Positions 16,407 to 26,710 of a DNA stretch of 64,000 nucleotides are shown piece by piece. The stretch is from an uncultured Bacteroidota bacterium (GTDB lineage Bacteria; Bacteroidota; Bacteroidia; Flavobacteriales; Flavobacteriaceae), in NCBI GenBank assembly GCA_903842575.1, contig CAIMMM010000127.1, positions 1 to 64,000 on the forward strand, given 5' to 3'. The notes under the pieces are model-generated. The model had not been told where the DNA came from and ran no database searches. It worked only from the letters and a program-made list of their open reading frames with translations. Made by a program: the position numbers and the translations under genes. Every line of letters begins with the position of its first letter. Position 1 is the first letter of the stretch.

Positions 16407-18515
16407 TTAATAATCAAAATACCAATTAAATACATCACAACGCAATCCAATAGAGAACCAAGTAGTGCTTTCTTTAAGAGTAGTCAAGGTTTCGGTGGTA
16501 GGATTAAAATTTCTATAAATGATACTACCAATCAATTTCATGTTGGTGGCTGGGTTTACTAAATAACCCGCTTGTAAATCAGCGATGAAAATTGAGGTTT
16601 TATTTCCCTGCCCCACTTTAACACCCGTGTCAAAAGGGCGGTCTAAATCATAATCTTTATAGATGTTTCCACCATAGTTGAAACTATCTTGCGTGGTATC
16701 AAAGTCCAAACCGCGTTCTCCAAAAGTAAATTTAGCATCCGCAAAATACCTGCCGTTATGATAACGTGCAATGGCAACAAATTCTCTGAAATTCCCACCC
16801 CATTGATGTCCTAAACTTTGGTTGTTGTGTCCGTAATTGGTCAAAGGATCGCTATGAGAATACACATAAGGACGCACATGATTGTACTCTCCTTGCAATA
16901 ATAAATTTTTGATACCAAAAGCATTGTAATATTTGGCCCCAAGTTGATAACCATATTTATTTTTCCAGCTGTTATCTCCTGATTTAATATCACTAAGCGA
17001 AAACTCGTCTAATAGAAACTGCCCGTAAAAATTAAGTTGGTTGTTCCATTTTATTTTAGAAGTCAATCCCAGCATGGCATTTCCGGTTCGGGCAGAAGAA
17101 GAAAATTCTACTGTTCGGTAAAAAATAATCGGATTAATAAAACTCATGTCAAAACCACGATTGTTTTTATTACTCCAAATAACCGATTCAAAGAAACCTA
17201 AATTCCATTTTTTGGTGACATTTAAACTCAGGTAATGACTGGCAGCAAACTTGGTGGCATAGGTTCTGTCGACTGTAACTTCAGGGCGAACGTCTTTGAG
17301 CCAAGTATAGATATTGGTGTATTTTATTTTCCAAAAACTCGTATTCATTTTAAAATACGGATACGGACTTGCGCCATCACTCAACAACAAAGAGCGATAT
17401 CCATCGCCAATAAAATTTCGCCCATAACCCAAATTCAAATTGATGAATTTACTTGGTGTAAAAGCCAAATTGGCATCGGCAGAAGGGAAATCAAAAGCAT
17501 CGGCTTTGAACTCTTTGGCAATTCCAATTCCAGGAATAATGGCAGGATTTCCACCATCTGGTTTTATGGAAACCGCATAACTATTAAAATAATCGGCAAA
17601 ACGGCCTTGACTTTCATAAATAGTCGTAGTGAAATTTAATTGACTGCCAATACCTCCATTTATTTGAATTCCACGCGTGTTGATGTAAGTATATTTGGAA
17701 ACACTTGGATCACTTTTTCCAAACTGTAAATCCACAATTGGATTCAAGGTAAACCAATAGCCATCGCCTTGTATTTCCACAAGGCTTTCGTTCCATAATT
17801 TTCTTCCCCACCAACCTTCTCTGTTTTTGAGCAATTTTTGGTTGGATTCTTTCAGGTTGTAATATTTATTAACTTCGGCATAGGTATACGGTTTTGACGC
17901 CGTGTGATTATTAGCACCCACTTGATTCATCTCATCATCAAATTGAGAATACAAACTATGCGAAAAAGGAATGTTTAAATGACTTTCAAACTGCGGGTTT
18001 TCAAATTTTTTATAAGCAATGCTGTCAAATTCCGTGAGTCCTTTGGTTTTTAAAGTCGCTTCTTTTTCGGCTAAAGCTTCGGCTTCTTTTTGCGCTTGGA
18101 TTTCGGCAGCACTGAGTAATGGAATGGCAATTTTTATCGTGTATTTGGCATAGGTTGGTTTTCCATTATAAGTTGGCGGACTTATTTTTGGCAGCTTTGC
18201 AAAAACTCTTTTGCTTTCGTCAACTAGTGACGATTCAATGGCGTCAACATATTGCACTTTGAATGTTCCCGTGTCATCCACTTCAAAAAGAACGATGACA
18301 CTTCCTTTATAATTGCTTTGTTTTAAATTTTCGGGAACTTTGAAATTGTTGAATACAAAATCCTGAACCTCTCTATAAAAACAATTTTCTAAGGCTGCGG
18401 ATTGCAAACTTTCGCAACTCGAAAACACTGGAAAACGTTCTATGCCATTAGCTGAAGATTGCGCTTGAGCAAAAAGGGAACTTAAAATAAAAAATAAAAT
18501 TGCAATTTTTTTCAT
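16407..18515 (-). CDS. remB: RemB-like gliding motility outer-membrane protein with TonB-C-like N-terminal domain
   Basis: The signal peptide is MKKIAILFFILSSLFAQAQ. Residues about 60-155 look like a TonB C-terminal domain (GSVIVLFEVDDTGTFKV, then LPKISPPTYNGKPTYAKYTIKI). Residues about 195-702 form a beta-barrel of the capsule-assembly Wzi type (LNLNLGYGRNFIGDGYRSLLLS, MSFINPIIFYRT) and end in an aromatic strand, FNWYFDY. In Flavobacterium johnsoniae, RemB is a motility protein encoded a few genes from sprA. The same neighbourhood here (sprA, gcvH, vanZ, this gene) supports the name, although I recall that order from memory. It has no obvious T9SS signal and should sit in the outer membrane. 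The exact function is unknown. Confidence 0.75.
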   Translation of the reverse strand: MKKIAILFFILSSLFAQAQSSANGIERFPVFSSCESLQSAALENCFYREVQDFVFNNFKVPENLKQSNYKGSVIVLFEVDDTGTFKVQYVDAIESSLVDESKRVFAKLPKISPPTYNGKPTYAKYTIKIAIPLLSAAEIQAQKEAEALAEKEATLKTKGLTEFDSIAYKKFENPQFESHLNIPFSHSLYSQFDDEMNQVGANNHTASKPYTYAEVNKYYNLKESNQKLLKNREGWWGRKLWNESLVEIQGDGYWFTLNPIVDLQFGKSDPSVSKYTYINTRGIQINGGIGSQLNFTTTIYESQGRFADYFNSYAVSIKPDGGNPAIIPGIGIAKEFKADAFDFPSADANLAFTPSKFINLNLGYGRNFIGDGYRSLLLSDGASPYPYFKMNTSFWKIKYTNIYTWLKDVRPEVTVDRTYATKFAASHYLSLNVTKKWNLGFFESVIWSNKNNRGFDMSFINPIIFYRTVEFSSSARTGNAMLGLTSKIKWNNQLNFYGQFLLDEFSLSDIKSGDNSWKNKYGYQLGAKYYNAFGIKNLLLQGEYNHVRPYVYSHSDPLTNYGHNNQSLGHQWGGNFREFVAIARYHNGRYFADAKFTFGERGLDFDTTQDSFNYGGNIYKDYDLDRPFDTGVKVGQGNKTSIFIADLQAGYLVNPATNMKLIGSIIYRNFNPTTETLTTLKESTTWFSIGLRCDVFNWYFDY

Positions 18516-18542
18516 GTTGTTTTATATTCTGGGTATAAAAAT

Positions 18543-18566
18543 AAAAAAATCCCATCGAAATGGGAC
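18543..18566 (-). terminator. Intrinsic terminator after vanZ
   Basis: On the minus strand, TCCCAT pairs with ATGGGA around a TTCG loop, followed by seven T. It ends the gcvH-vanZ transcript 23 bases past the vanZ stop, leaving only about 28 bases before the remB start. Confidence 0.8.
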
Positions 18567-18588
18567 TTTTATTTTGAGGTATTTGTCT

Positions 18589-18996
18589 TTAGTTTTTGTT
18601 TTTGTTGCAATGCTTATAACAAAGCAACACAATTACAGCAATAGTTGCTCCTGTTGCGTTGGCTAAAACATCCATAACGTCTGCTTTTCTTGTGGCAGTA
18701 AATACTCCTTGAAGGATCTCAATCAAAATTCCATAAGAAACGGAAATAAAGAGAACTTTATACACTGTCTTAATTACTCTTCCTTTTTGGGTCCTCCAAA
18801 AATAGCTTGACCACAACAACGTAAATCCAAAATGAAAGGCAGAATGAACGTATTTATCAACTCCAGAAACCCCAAAACTTGGCAAATTAGGCAACCTATT
18901 TAAATCGGCAAGACATAAAAAGGCAATCGAAAGTGTCCAAAAAATTGCTAATCCAAGGATAAATTTATTAGCCCCCGATAAGGTCTTTGTAAGCAT
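18589..18996 (-). CDS. VanZ family membrane protein
   Basis: This 135-residue protein has about four transmembrane helices in the VanZ-like pattern: a first helix [22 protein letters not shown], then [22 protein letters not shown] (the conserved DKxxHxxxF-type motif) and the last pair [37 protein letters not shown], which includes the E-x-x-Q and RxxDxxDxxAN-like core. I prefer the ATG at 18996 over the adjacent GTG at 18999. It overlaps the end of gcvH by 29 bases, so its translation is likely coupled to that gene. VanZ relatives are linked to envelope or glycopeptide resistance; the true role here is unknown. Confidence 0.88.
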   Translation of the reverse strand: MLTKTLSGANKFILGLAIFWTLSIAFLCLADLNRLPNLPSFGVSGVDKYVHSAFHFGFTLLWSSYFWRTQKGRVIKTVYKVLFISVSYGILIEILQGVFTATRKADVMDVLANATGATIAVIVLLCYKHCNKNKN

Positions 18997-19348
18997 CACT
19001 TGAAAGTAATTGGTCTATTTCGGAAGCATCTGAAATTTTTACTTTTATCATCCATCCTTTTCCATAAGGGTCCGAATTTACATCTTCGGGATTGCTTTCA
19101 AGGGCGTCATTAAAATCGGTGATTTCGCCAGATAATGGTAAGAATAAATCCGACACTGTTTTCACCGCTTCAACTGTTCCAAAAACTTCATCTTTATCGA
19201 GTGTTTGGTCTAAAGTTTCCACTTCAACATATACAATATCGCCTAATTCTTTTTGTGCAAAATCAGTAATTCCTACTGTTGCTACATCTCCTTCAATAAG
19301 AACCCATTCGTGGTCTTTTGTGTATTTTAAATTTGCTGGTATGTTCAT
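18968..19348 (-). CDS. gcvH: Glycine cleavage system H protein
   Basis: GcvH is the lipoyl carrier protein that shuttles the aminomethyl group between the P, T and L proteins of glycine cleavage. The lipoyl-attachment lysine is K63 in [13 protein letters not shown], and the whole 126-residue chain aligns with the usual GcvH length of about 125-130. The N-terminal [11 protein letters not shown] and C-terminal [11 protein letters not shown] are typical. No gcvP or gcvT is nearby. It overlaps vanZ and lies downstream of sprA, an arrangement recalled from other Flavobacterium genomes. A TAnnTTTG box at 19363-19370 suggests its own promoter. Confidence 0.97.
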   Translation of the reverse strand: MNIPANLKYTKDHEWVLIEGDVATVGITDFAQKELGDIVYVEVETLDQTLDKDEVFGTVEAVKTVSDLFLPLSGEITDFNDALESNPEDVNSDPYGKGWMIKVKISDASEIDQLLSSDAYKDLIGG

Positions 19349-19362
19349 GATTTTTGTTTTGA

Positions 19363-19370
19363 CAAATGTA
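19363..19370 (-). promoter_or_regulatory. Putative -10 of gcvH
   Basis: The minus strand reads TACATTTG, a TAnnTTTG box 14 bases before the gcvH ATG, in the 66-base gap after sprA. No -33 TTG at the right distance. Confidence 0.5.
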
Positions 19371-19414
19371 TTGTTTCCTTGTAAAATTTTAAATTTTTAT
19401 GACAACTATTTTAG

Positions 19415-22400
19415 TTAATTTCCAAAGTTATATCTAAGAGTAAATCCGGCTCTAATATTTGTTAAAGGGAAGGAAGTAGAAACAACTGGTTTTGAAAAAG
19501 AATGATCATAGTAGAAAATTGCAGTTAGGTTTTTACTAAAGGAATAATCGGCTGTTAATTTTGCAGACCAAATATTTTGTCCTCCTCCTAATTGGTTATT
19601 GTTATAATCTAAATATCTAACAATAGTTTTGTTATTTCTAAAAGAGAAATCAACTTTAATATTGATGTCGCTTTTAATAATTCCTGTTGGATTATCGGCC
19701 AATTGCGAAGACAAGATAACGTCTTTGAATCGATACCCTAACCCAACAATATACTCCAATCCTTGTACTTCGGTTAATAAATTATTATCAAAACTCATGG
19801 ACAAACTTCTGTCTTTTTTCATTTCGGCTAAGACTTTTAATGAGTTTTTCATTTCAAAATCAACTCTAATTAACGGATTAAATTGTTCCACCAAATTGAC
19901 ATTGGCGATAGTATTTCTATTGTAGAAATTTCCAAATCCACTGTTATCCTGTCCGCCAGGATTTTGATCATAATCAAAGTTGGAACGGAACGAATTAATC
20001 GTATAAGAAGCTCTATAACTATGTTGAAGGGAAAACCGCTTAAACGTTTCTTTAAAGAATTTATAACGCATCAAACCACTATATTTAATAGTCCAGTTTG
20101 GAATTGGAAAACTTCTAAAGGCACTTAACGAAACTCCGGATGGAGAACTTCCTGAATAGGCCGCCAAGAAAGAAGGAATTAAAACGGCTTGATTGTTTTT
20201 TCCAAAACCAATTGGATATCCTTCATTAGCTGCATAAAAAGAATAATTAGGCGCTGTTACAACTGGGATTGGGTTTAATGCATCGCCATATCTTGGGATG
20301 TTTCCACCATAGAATTGAGTGGCCAATCTATCGGCAATAATCAATCTATTTTCTCTAAAATTATCAAAAGCAGACGATCCATTCTCATCGCTTTTACTAA
20401 ACGCTGTTGAAATTAATACTGTTGAAATAGAGAAATTTCCAAAACTGTAGGGTGAACGAGAATTATAATCCCCGTTTGCACTTACATCAAATTGTTCCGA
20501 ATAATTATTTGCATAGGTTCTATCCGCACTTAAATCTATTTTAAAATCAGGGAACAAATCCACATTGGCTGTCATGTTCAATGTCTTGGTCGTTACTTGT
20601 GTGAAGTTTTGATTAAAATCGGGATAAGTCGTTAACCATCCTCTTTTTGCTGCTTCATATCGCACATCGTCTTGACTACCAAAAATAAACCCTAGTGTTG
20701 GTTTTGAAGAACCAAAAAATCCTAATCCAGGTAAATACCCAGGTAAAACTGTTCCTTCTGTACGCGAATAATTAATTTGAATATTTTTAACGCTTGTTAA
20801 AACTCCTTTTAACCCTTCCATAAACACATTGGTTGATGCGAGAGGAACTTGTTTTGTCGCTACAATTTTTTCGCCAGGTTTTGGTTTTGTTGGTGCTTTT
20901 GCGATGGGTGCTTTTGGTTTTTTACCCAAACCTACATATTTATAAAACGTATCCATATTGAATGTGGTATTCAATCTATGGGAAGCCGCGTTTTGAATAG
21001 TATTCCCCAGATTGTAGGTATTCCCATCGCTTGCTTCAATGGTTGATAAAGATAACGAAGCGCGTTGCCAATTGTAATCACCTGTATAAGAATAAGTAGA
21101 TTTCACAAATCCAAAAACCGGAATTTTATTAATTGGAAGATCATAATTCAAAACCAATTGTTGCATGTGTTGGTTGGATTCTCCAATATTCCAATAATCC
21201 GTAAACAAAGTATAGCTGTTATCTGGTTGATTGTTTTGATCCAAATAATTACGAACTATATTATGAGTAGAGGCAGTATAATTCAATCGTAAAGACTTAG
21301 TTAAAGCATAATTAAATCCATATTGATAATTGAACATATAATTCCTTCTATATAGAGGATCTAATTCAATGCCAGCTACATCAACCTGTCTAAACTGTTG
21401 TTTGTTGTATTGTCGAATAATATTAGTACTAAAAGAAATACTGGTAGGCAAATAATTGAAATTAAAATCACTTAACAATTTCCAATACTCACTTTTCTTA
21501 AATATTTTTGTTTTTTTGAAAGGCTCAACAGGCTTAGCCTTAAAGGCAAAGGTGTAATCAACCCCTGTATTTACTTGCTCGTCATTGAAATTTTCAATTT
21601 CGTAATTGTGTTTTTCAATTTGATTATATGAATAGGAAAGCGTTAGATTCTCAGGGTCATAAAAATGTTGCTTTTGTTCCGGACTTCTTTCTTTTTTGAC
21701 ACCAATAAAATTGATGCTTTTTCTTTTGGTAAAGTCAATCGCTCTGTTGGTAATATTAGCTCTTTCGGATGGACTTGTTGTATTACTTAATAGTTGATCT
21801 AACCTAATATCTTGATTAAAAGGATCGTATTCCGGAGTAATTGTTTCCTCTCCAATGCTGTAATTAAAAGGCAAATTAATTCCCCATTTTTTTGGCAATA
21901 ACTTCCCAATACTTAGGTTGGTCACAACATTGTACTGCAAAACATCTTCTCTGCTTCTTTCGTTTGGCCCTTCTTCTAAAGCACCAAAGCCGGAAGTGCT
22001 TTTTCTTCCTGTAGCCGAAATGGTGGCTAAATCAGCTAAATTGGTATCAATGTTTAATACCGCGGCCATACCTCCACTGTTGTCCATATCAGACATGCGC
22101 AATTCATTGAACCAAACCTCCCCTTGTATGGGTTCGCTGGTTGAATTTGTGTTTGGGTTTTTTATACCTACCATTAGGTTTCGAACCAAGCCAAAATTTG
22201 GATTCCCTTTTATTCCCAGTCTTAATTTCTCATCTCCATCTCTAAGTTCAGGGGAAGCACTAGGGATAGTAATATCATCATCCGGATAATAAATTCCTTC
22301 ACCAGGTAATATTGTTTGATCAATACTGAAAGATCTAACTTTCATAGCCGTTAAATTTGCCATAGCCAAATTAATTTCATTGGCTTCTGGCCAAATATTA

Positions 22401-25400
22401 GCTGGAAGGGTTTCGCCTTCCGCGGTAACTTTTAACGGAATTTCTACTTCATAATAGTTGTTGGTGAAATCATTCCCAAAACGAATGAACGCCACCATTT
22501 GATTATCTAATAAAGGGGTTGGATCCGTTGGTGATGGTAATGCTTCCGCATGTAAAAACATTCTCAACTTGTTGAATTGACGCATATCCACTTGCACATT
22601 TTTGAAAACAGCACGGGAATCATTAGGTTGCAAACCTCCACCTGAAGCTCTAAGCGCTAAAGATTGTTCGTTTTGATTTATCACCGTTTGACCATCGGTA
22701 GTTTGTTCCCGAACAACACCTGGAGGTGTTACATAAGGAATGGGAACTCTTGTTGCGTTTTCTTGAATGTTTACGGCTAATACATCAAAGGTGGTATTGT
22801 CATCATTTACATTCGTATCTGTTGGATCAAGTGTATTAGTGTATCTTCTCCATTCCCCTCTTATCAGTTCTAAAGCTCCAAAACGAGTAGTGATTTTATC
22901 GCTAAAACCAGACATGAACATTCTCATAAAACGAATAGAACGAAAATCAGTAATATTTCCAATCGTGTTTTCGGGTTGTGACACTGGAATTTTAAACTGA
23001 ATCCAACGCGAAGAAATTGTTGAGGCATTTGGCATTTCAAGGTTATCCGTAACTTTTACATCCGTAATATAATTTGAGCCAACCGTCATCCCAGGTTTCA
23101 TATCAATGTGGTATTCATAATAGGCATTGATTTCATTCATGGTATTATCACGGTTGATGTCTTCTACATCAGGAATAGTAGTAGAACCCCTATTGGAGTC
23201 AGAAACGTCAATGGGTGAATTTCCTTGAAGCCCATTGTAATTTTTATATCTATTAAATACATCTCCCGTGGCATTTAAGAAATATTGATAATTGTCGGCA
23301 GCTGGATCGGGTTGATTTGCATAGGCCGGGAATTTAACCGCCTCGGCTGCATCATTTAATCCATCAAAACCAACATCTTGAGCTGTTCTATTAGCCCCAT
23401 TGGTGTCAAAAGCATAAATCAATGATTGTGATGATGGCACTCTTCCCCAATCGGTGGGAACTGTATTTTGTGTTGAATTGGCTTCCGGCAATCCGTTTTC
23501 ATATTGTTTATGAGAGTCTTTTAATATATCTTCCGATATTTCTCCTAAATTGAAATAAATTTTTCCAATGTTTGATGGATCAGTAACTCCTGGTGAATTC
23601 AATGGATAATATGGGTCCAAAACCCAAAACTGAATATATTCTACATTGCTTTGTTCAAAATTTGTAGAATTTATAGGTCGCATAATCCCCCCAAAGTTGG
23701 CTTCTGGACTGGATAATATATTTGTGTTTACCGCAAATGGACTAAAGTTATAAGGTCCTCGTTCTTTTGGATAATACGATAAATCCAATGTGTTTATCAC
23801 TGTGGATTGCCCTATAGAAAAATCCAAATTAGGGAATAATTCTCTGCTAAAAATTCTACGAGTACTGTTTAAAGAAATTCCATCTTGACCAACATCTCCT
23901 GGTGTTGAAACATAAATAGATGGATCAATACTATACCAGTTTAGCTTGGCTCTTTTATAACCTGAACCTATATCTATAATGCTTTGACCAAAATCATAAT
24001 CAATTGGTGTTACTATAGTTTCTGGCACTCTTGGCACACTGGACAAACTCCAAGACGATGCAGAACGCATATCAATGTTTGTTTGTGAACCTTCAAAATC
24101 ATCAATATAAATAGTTGCTTCTCCGTTAAACTGGTCGGCTTTTGGCGAATCTGGTTTTAAATAGGCAATTTCACCTCGTAATGAAAAATTGGAAACTACA
24201 TCCGTATCTACATTGGGCAACTTATTTACCAATCTTGTAAAGAAAGGAACTTCCGTAGAGAAATTCGTATTTAGACCATAAATTGTATTATTTACAGATT
24301 CTTGACCGTAGTTTGATTTTTGAGTAAAAGGACGCTCTGTCATTTTCAACAAGGTGGCGCCTACTAAAAATTTATCGGAAAATTTGTGTTCCACATTTAC
24401 ACCCATGAATCTTCTGGTTTGTTGACCAAAAGTAGCATTGTTTTCTACTGAAACTTGAATAGGAGTATTGGATGCTGAAAGCGAAGGGTCTAAAATTTGA
24501 ACTCTTCCTGCTTGATAATTTACGCTGTAATCAATGCCTTCTACCAAAACTCTTCCACCAGCGGTCACCACAACCGAACCTCTAGGAACGTTATAGGCGC
24601 CAATTGGAATTCCGTCCCCACCACTCGATTTAAATCGCCCTCTTAATTGAAATTTATTTTTATCAGCGTCTTGAAGCGCACCCGCTTGTGTGCTGGTGTA
24701 CATACTTCTGAAAACATATTTCTTTTGATTTTCATTATAATCCGCTATGTTATTTGGATCACCATAATAGTTTTCTGTTGTTGCTGCGGTTTTCAATTTA
24801 GTAAACAAATGATTCCCAAAAGGCTCTACGGTAGTAAATATTAGTCTTCCATTTTGCTGATCAACTGTTAACCCCGGTAAGAAGTCGAAAAAACCATCAC
24901 CTCCAGCTTGTGGATCATTATTATAATTTAATTTATCGACATTGAAGACTTTTAACAAAGGCGTTTCAGCTACACCTACAGGTAAAGGTGTTGTTCCAAC
25001 TTGTGAAATATAATTTAATGGAGATGGATCGGTATATAAGATATTAAATCTAAAATCTTCTTGTTGTAATTGATACCCGCCTTGAATTTGATAGATGTTT
25101 TTCATCATCAAGTTCCAAACTGGTTTGTTCACATTAGTCAAACTACTTTTCAACATTTTTAATATCAAACTTTGTGTCTGAATGGTCTCTGTTGAAGTTC
25201 CCGGATCGCCAACAACTGTTGCGTCAACACCATCGGTACCAAATTCTCCTACTTGATAAACAGCATCTCCAATAGTATATTGATAGGCAACTGCCAAAAC
25301 TTCATCATTTGCCAATCGTTGTTGCAAGGAAATATAACCCAATTGCGGGTTGAAAGTAAATTCGGTAGCGCTTAATTTTCTGGAATTTTCTAGTTTAGAA

Positions 25401-26707
25401 TAATCTGTTCCTTCGCTAACGGCATTTATATTATTAAAACCAGCACTTGTAGAAACAATTTCTCGTATATTACTATTTAACAATCCGCCACCCAAAGAAA
25501 TCAAAGCTGGGTCGTATTTGTTGTTTTTATTATCTGTTGGATTATCTATTGGAGTTGTTAAGAAAAACCCTAATGGAATTTCAGCAGAATTTACAGCAAC
25601 AACCTGATTATCATTTAAACCTGTTAATTGCGCTTCTCCTAAATCTTGTAATGCTACTATATTTCTCAAGTTATTATTGGTAGTACTAACACGATTTTGT
25701 TTGTTGGTAATCCAAACTTCAATCCTTGTAATTTGAACTCTACTATCAATAAAAGGATAATTTCTTAGTGTTTGATCGTATCTGTTTCTAAAATATTGTG
25801 AAAGGAAAAAGTGGCGATCGTTGTCATAATCTAAAGCAAAAAGCTCGAAATCCTGAATAGTTCCTCCACCTTGTGCTGTTACTGATTTGGTTTGCGACTT
25901 TTGTTCAGAGAAAACTCCTGTAACCGTAGTTTTTCCAAATTGCAATTGAGCTTTTACACCAAATAAACTTTGTGCACCACGAATCAAAGAATTGGTTAAG
26001 GGCATACTAACATTCCCTACTTCTATTTTTTGGATAATATCGTCTTCGGTAGGTGCGTATTCTAATTTGATTAAATTCTGAAAGGCGAAAGTAGATTCTG
26101 TATCATAATTGGCATTAACACTCAATCTTGTTCCCACTTTTCCCATCAAACTCATGCTGATTCTTTGATTAAAATCAAAGGTGGTAGAAGCTCTATTTCT
26201 TGGCGAAAACGTAGGATTGTCTTGCTTGGTATAGCGCACGCCCAAATCCATTTCAACAGATCCAGTTGGTTTTACATCTATAGTATTGGAACCAAAAATA
26301 GTTTCAAAAAAACTCGAGTTTACATAATAACGTGGTAATAAATCTTTTTTAGCTTCTTCGCTTCCTGGTTTCTTCCCATCAATAGCATCAGATTTTTTCT
26401 TGAAATATTCCCGCATTGCTTCTCTTAACACCAACTCCTCATATTCTTTTGGCGTTAAAATAATTGGATAATTAATATTAAATCCTTCAAAAGTACTTGT
26501 ATAAATATATCTATTGGTAACTGCATCATAGGTGTATGCATTTACAATACTGTTGGGGTCATTTATTGCTATTTTCCCTTTTGAATACCCTATGGTGTCT
26601 TTTACTGGTTCGACTTGAGCCATTGACTTCAATCCACTAGTGAAAATTAGCAGAAAACTGCACATTTTTAAATAGTAATTAAAGTTGTTATAGTATATTG
26701 TTTTCAA
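19415..26707 (-). CDS. sprA: SprA (Sov), type IX secretion system outer-membrane translocon
   Basis: SprA is the giant beta-barrel pore through which T9SS substrates cross the outer membrane; in F. johnsoniae it is needed for secretion and gliding. At 2430 residues it matches the family length of about 2400. It has a signal sequence near the N-terminus (about residues 13-31, up to SMAQ). Long beta-rich stretches follow, with many aromatic Asn/Tyr/Arg strands (FNPQLGYISLQQRL, KVDFSFRNNKTIVRYL). A Pro/Lys-rich segment (KKPKAPIAKAPTKPKPGEK) lies roughly two thirds in, and the C-terminal strand is AGFTLRYNFGN. The ruvA stop lies 3 bases upstream, so it is probably co-transcribed with malic enzyme and ruvA. 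Its export clients probably include the protein at 62948-63703. Confidence 0.96.
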   Translation of the reverse strand: MKTIYYNNFNYYLKMCSFLLIFTSGLKSMAQVEPVKDTIGYSKGKIAINDPNSIVNAYTYDAVTNRYIYTSTFEGFNINYPIILTPKEYEELVLREAMREYFKKKSDAIDGKKPGSEEAKKDLLPRYYVNSSFFETIFGSNTIDVKPTGSVEMDLGVRYTKQDNPTFSPRNRASTTFDFNQRISMSLMGKVGTRLSVNANYDTESTFAFQNLIKLEYAPTEDDIIQKIEVGNVSMPLTNSLIRGAQSLFGVKAQLQFGKTTVTGVFSEQKSQTKSVTAQGGGTIQDFELFALDYDNDRHFFLSQYFRNRYDQTLRNYPFIDSRVQITRIEVWITNKQNRVSTTNNNLRNIVALQDLGEAQLTGLNDNQVVAVNSAEIPLGFFLTTPIDNPTDNKNNKYDPALISLGGGLLNSNIREIVSTSAGFNNINAVSEGTDYSKLENSRKLSATEFTFNPQLGYISLQQRLANDEVLAVAYQYTIGDAVYQVGEFGTDGVDATVVGDPGTSTETIQTQSLILKMLKSSLTNVNKPVWNLMMKNIYQIQGGYQLQQEDFRFNILYTDPSPLNYISQVGTTPLPVGVAETPLLKVFNVDKLNYNNDPQAGGDGFFDFLPGLTVDQQNGRLIFTTVEPFGNHLFTKLKTAATTENYYGDPNNIADYNENQKKYVFRSMYTSTQAGALQDADKNKFQLRGRFKSSGGDGIPIGAYNVPRGSVVVTAGGRVLVEGIDYSVNYQAGRVQILDPSLSASNTPIQVSVENNATFGQQTRRFMGVNVEHKFSDKFLVGATLLKMTERPFTQKSNYGQESVNNTIYGLNTNFSTEVPFFTRLVNKLPNVDTDVVSNFSLRGEIAYLKPDSPKADQFNGEATIYIDDFEGSQTNIDMRSASSWSLSSVPRVPETIVTPIDYDFGQSIIDIGSGYKRAKLNWYSIDPSIYVSTPGDVGQDGISLNSTRRIFSRELFPNLDFSIGQSTVINTLDLSYYPKERGPYNFSPFAVNTNILSSPEANFGGIMRPINSTNFEQSNVEYIQFWVLDPYYPLNSPGVTDPSNIGKIYFNLGEISEDILKDSHKQYENGLPEANSTQNTVPTDWGRVPSSQSLIYAFDTNGANRTAQDVGFDGLNDAAEAVKFPAYANQPDPAADNYQYFLNATGDVFNRYKNYNGLQGNSPIDVSDSNRGSTTIPDVEDINRDNTMNEINAYYEYHIDMKPGMTVGSNYITDVKVTDNLEMPNASTISSRWIQFKIPVSQPENTIGNITDFRSIRFMRMFMSGFSDKITTRFGALELIRGEWRRYTNTLDPTDTNVNDDNTTFDVLAVNIQENATRVPIPYVTPPGVVREQTTDGQTVINQNEQSLALRASGGGLQPNDSRAVFKNVQVDMRQFNKLRMFLHAEALPSPTDPTPLLDNQMVAFIRFGNDFTNNYYEVEIPLKVTAEGETLPANIWPEANEINLAMANLTAMKVRSFSIDQTILPGEGIYYPDDDITIPSASPELRDGDEKLRLGIKGNPNFGLVRNLMVGIKNPNTNSTSEPIQGEVWFNELRMSDMDNSGGMAAVLNIDTNLADLATISATGRKSTSGFGALEEGPNERSREDVLQYNVVTNLSIGKLLPKKWGINLPFNYSIGEETITPEYDPFNQDIRLDQLLSNTTSPSERANITNRAIDFTKRKSINFIGVKKERSPEQKQHFYDPENLTLSYSYNQIEKHNYEIENFNDEQVNTGVDYTFAFKAKPVEPFKKTKIFKKSEYWKLLSDFNFNYLPTSISFSTNIIRQYNKQQFRQVDVAGIELDPLYRRNYMFNYQYGFNYALTKSLRLNYTASTHNIVRNYLDQNNQPDNSYTLFTDYWNIGESNQHMQQLVLNYDLPINKIPVFGFVKSTYSYTGDYNWQRASLSLSTIEASDGNTYNLGNTIQNAASHRLNTTFNMDTFYKYVGLGKKPKAPIAKAPTKPKPGEKIVATKQVPLASTNVFMEGLKGVLTSVKNIQINYSRTEGTVLPGYLPGLGFFGSSKPTLGFIFGSQDDVRYEAAKRGWLTTYPDFNQNFTQVTTKTLNMTANVDLFPDFKIDLSADRTYANNYSEQFDVSANGDYNSRSPYSFGNFSISTVLISTAFSKSDENGSSAFDNFRENRLIIADRLATQFYGGNIPRYGDALNPIPVVTAPNYSFYAANEGYPIGFGKNNQAVLIPSFLAAYSGSSPSGVSLSAFRSFPIPNWTIKYSGLMRYKFFKETFKRFSLQHSYRASYTINSFRSNFDYDQNPGGQDNSGFGNFYNRNTIANVNLVEQFNPLIRVDFEMKNSLKVLAEMKKDRSLSMSFDNNLLTEVQGLEYIVGLGYRFKDVILSSQLADNPTGIIKSDINIKVDFSFRNNKTIVRYLDYNNNQLGGGQNIWSAKLTADYSFSKNLTAIFYYDHSFSKPVVSTSFPLTNIRAGFTLRYNFGN

Positions 26708-26710
26708 GAA

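Noticed and set aside
17235..17639. A 134-codon frame opposite remB
   Set aside because: It is the antisense of a barrel-coding region and has no promoter or protein-like pattern.
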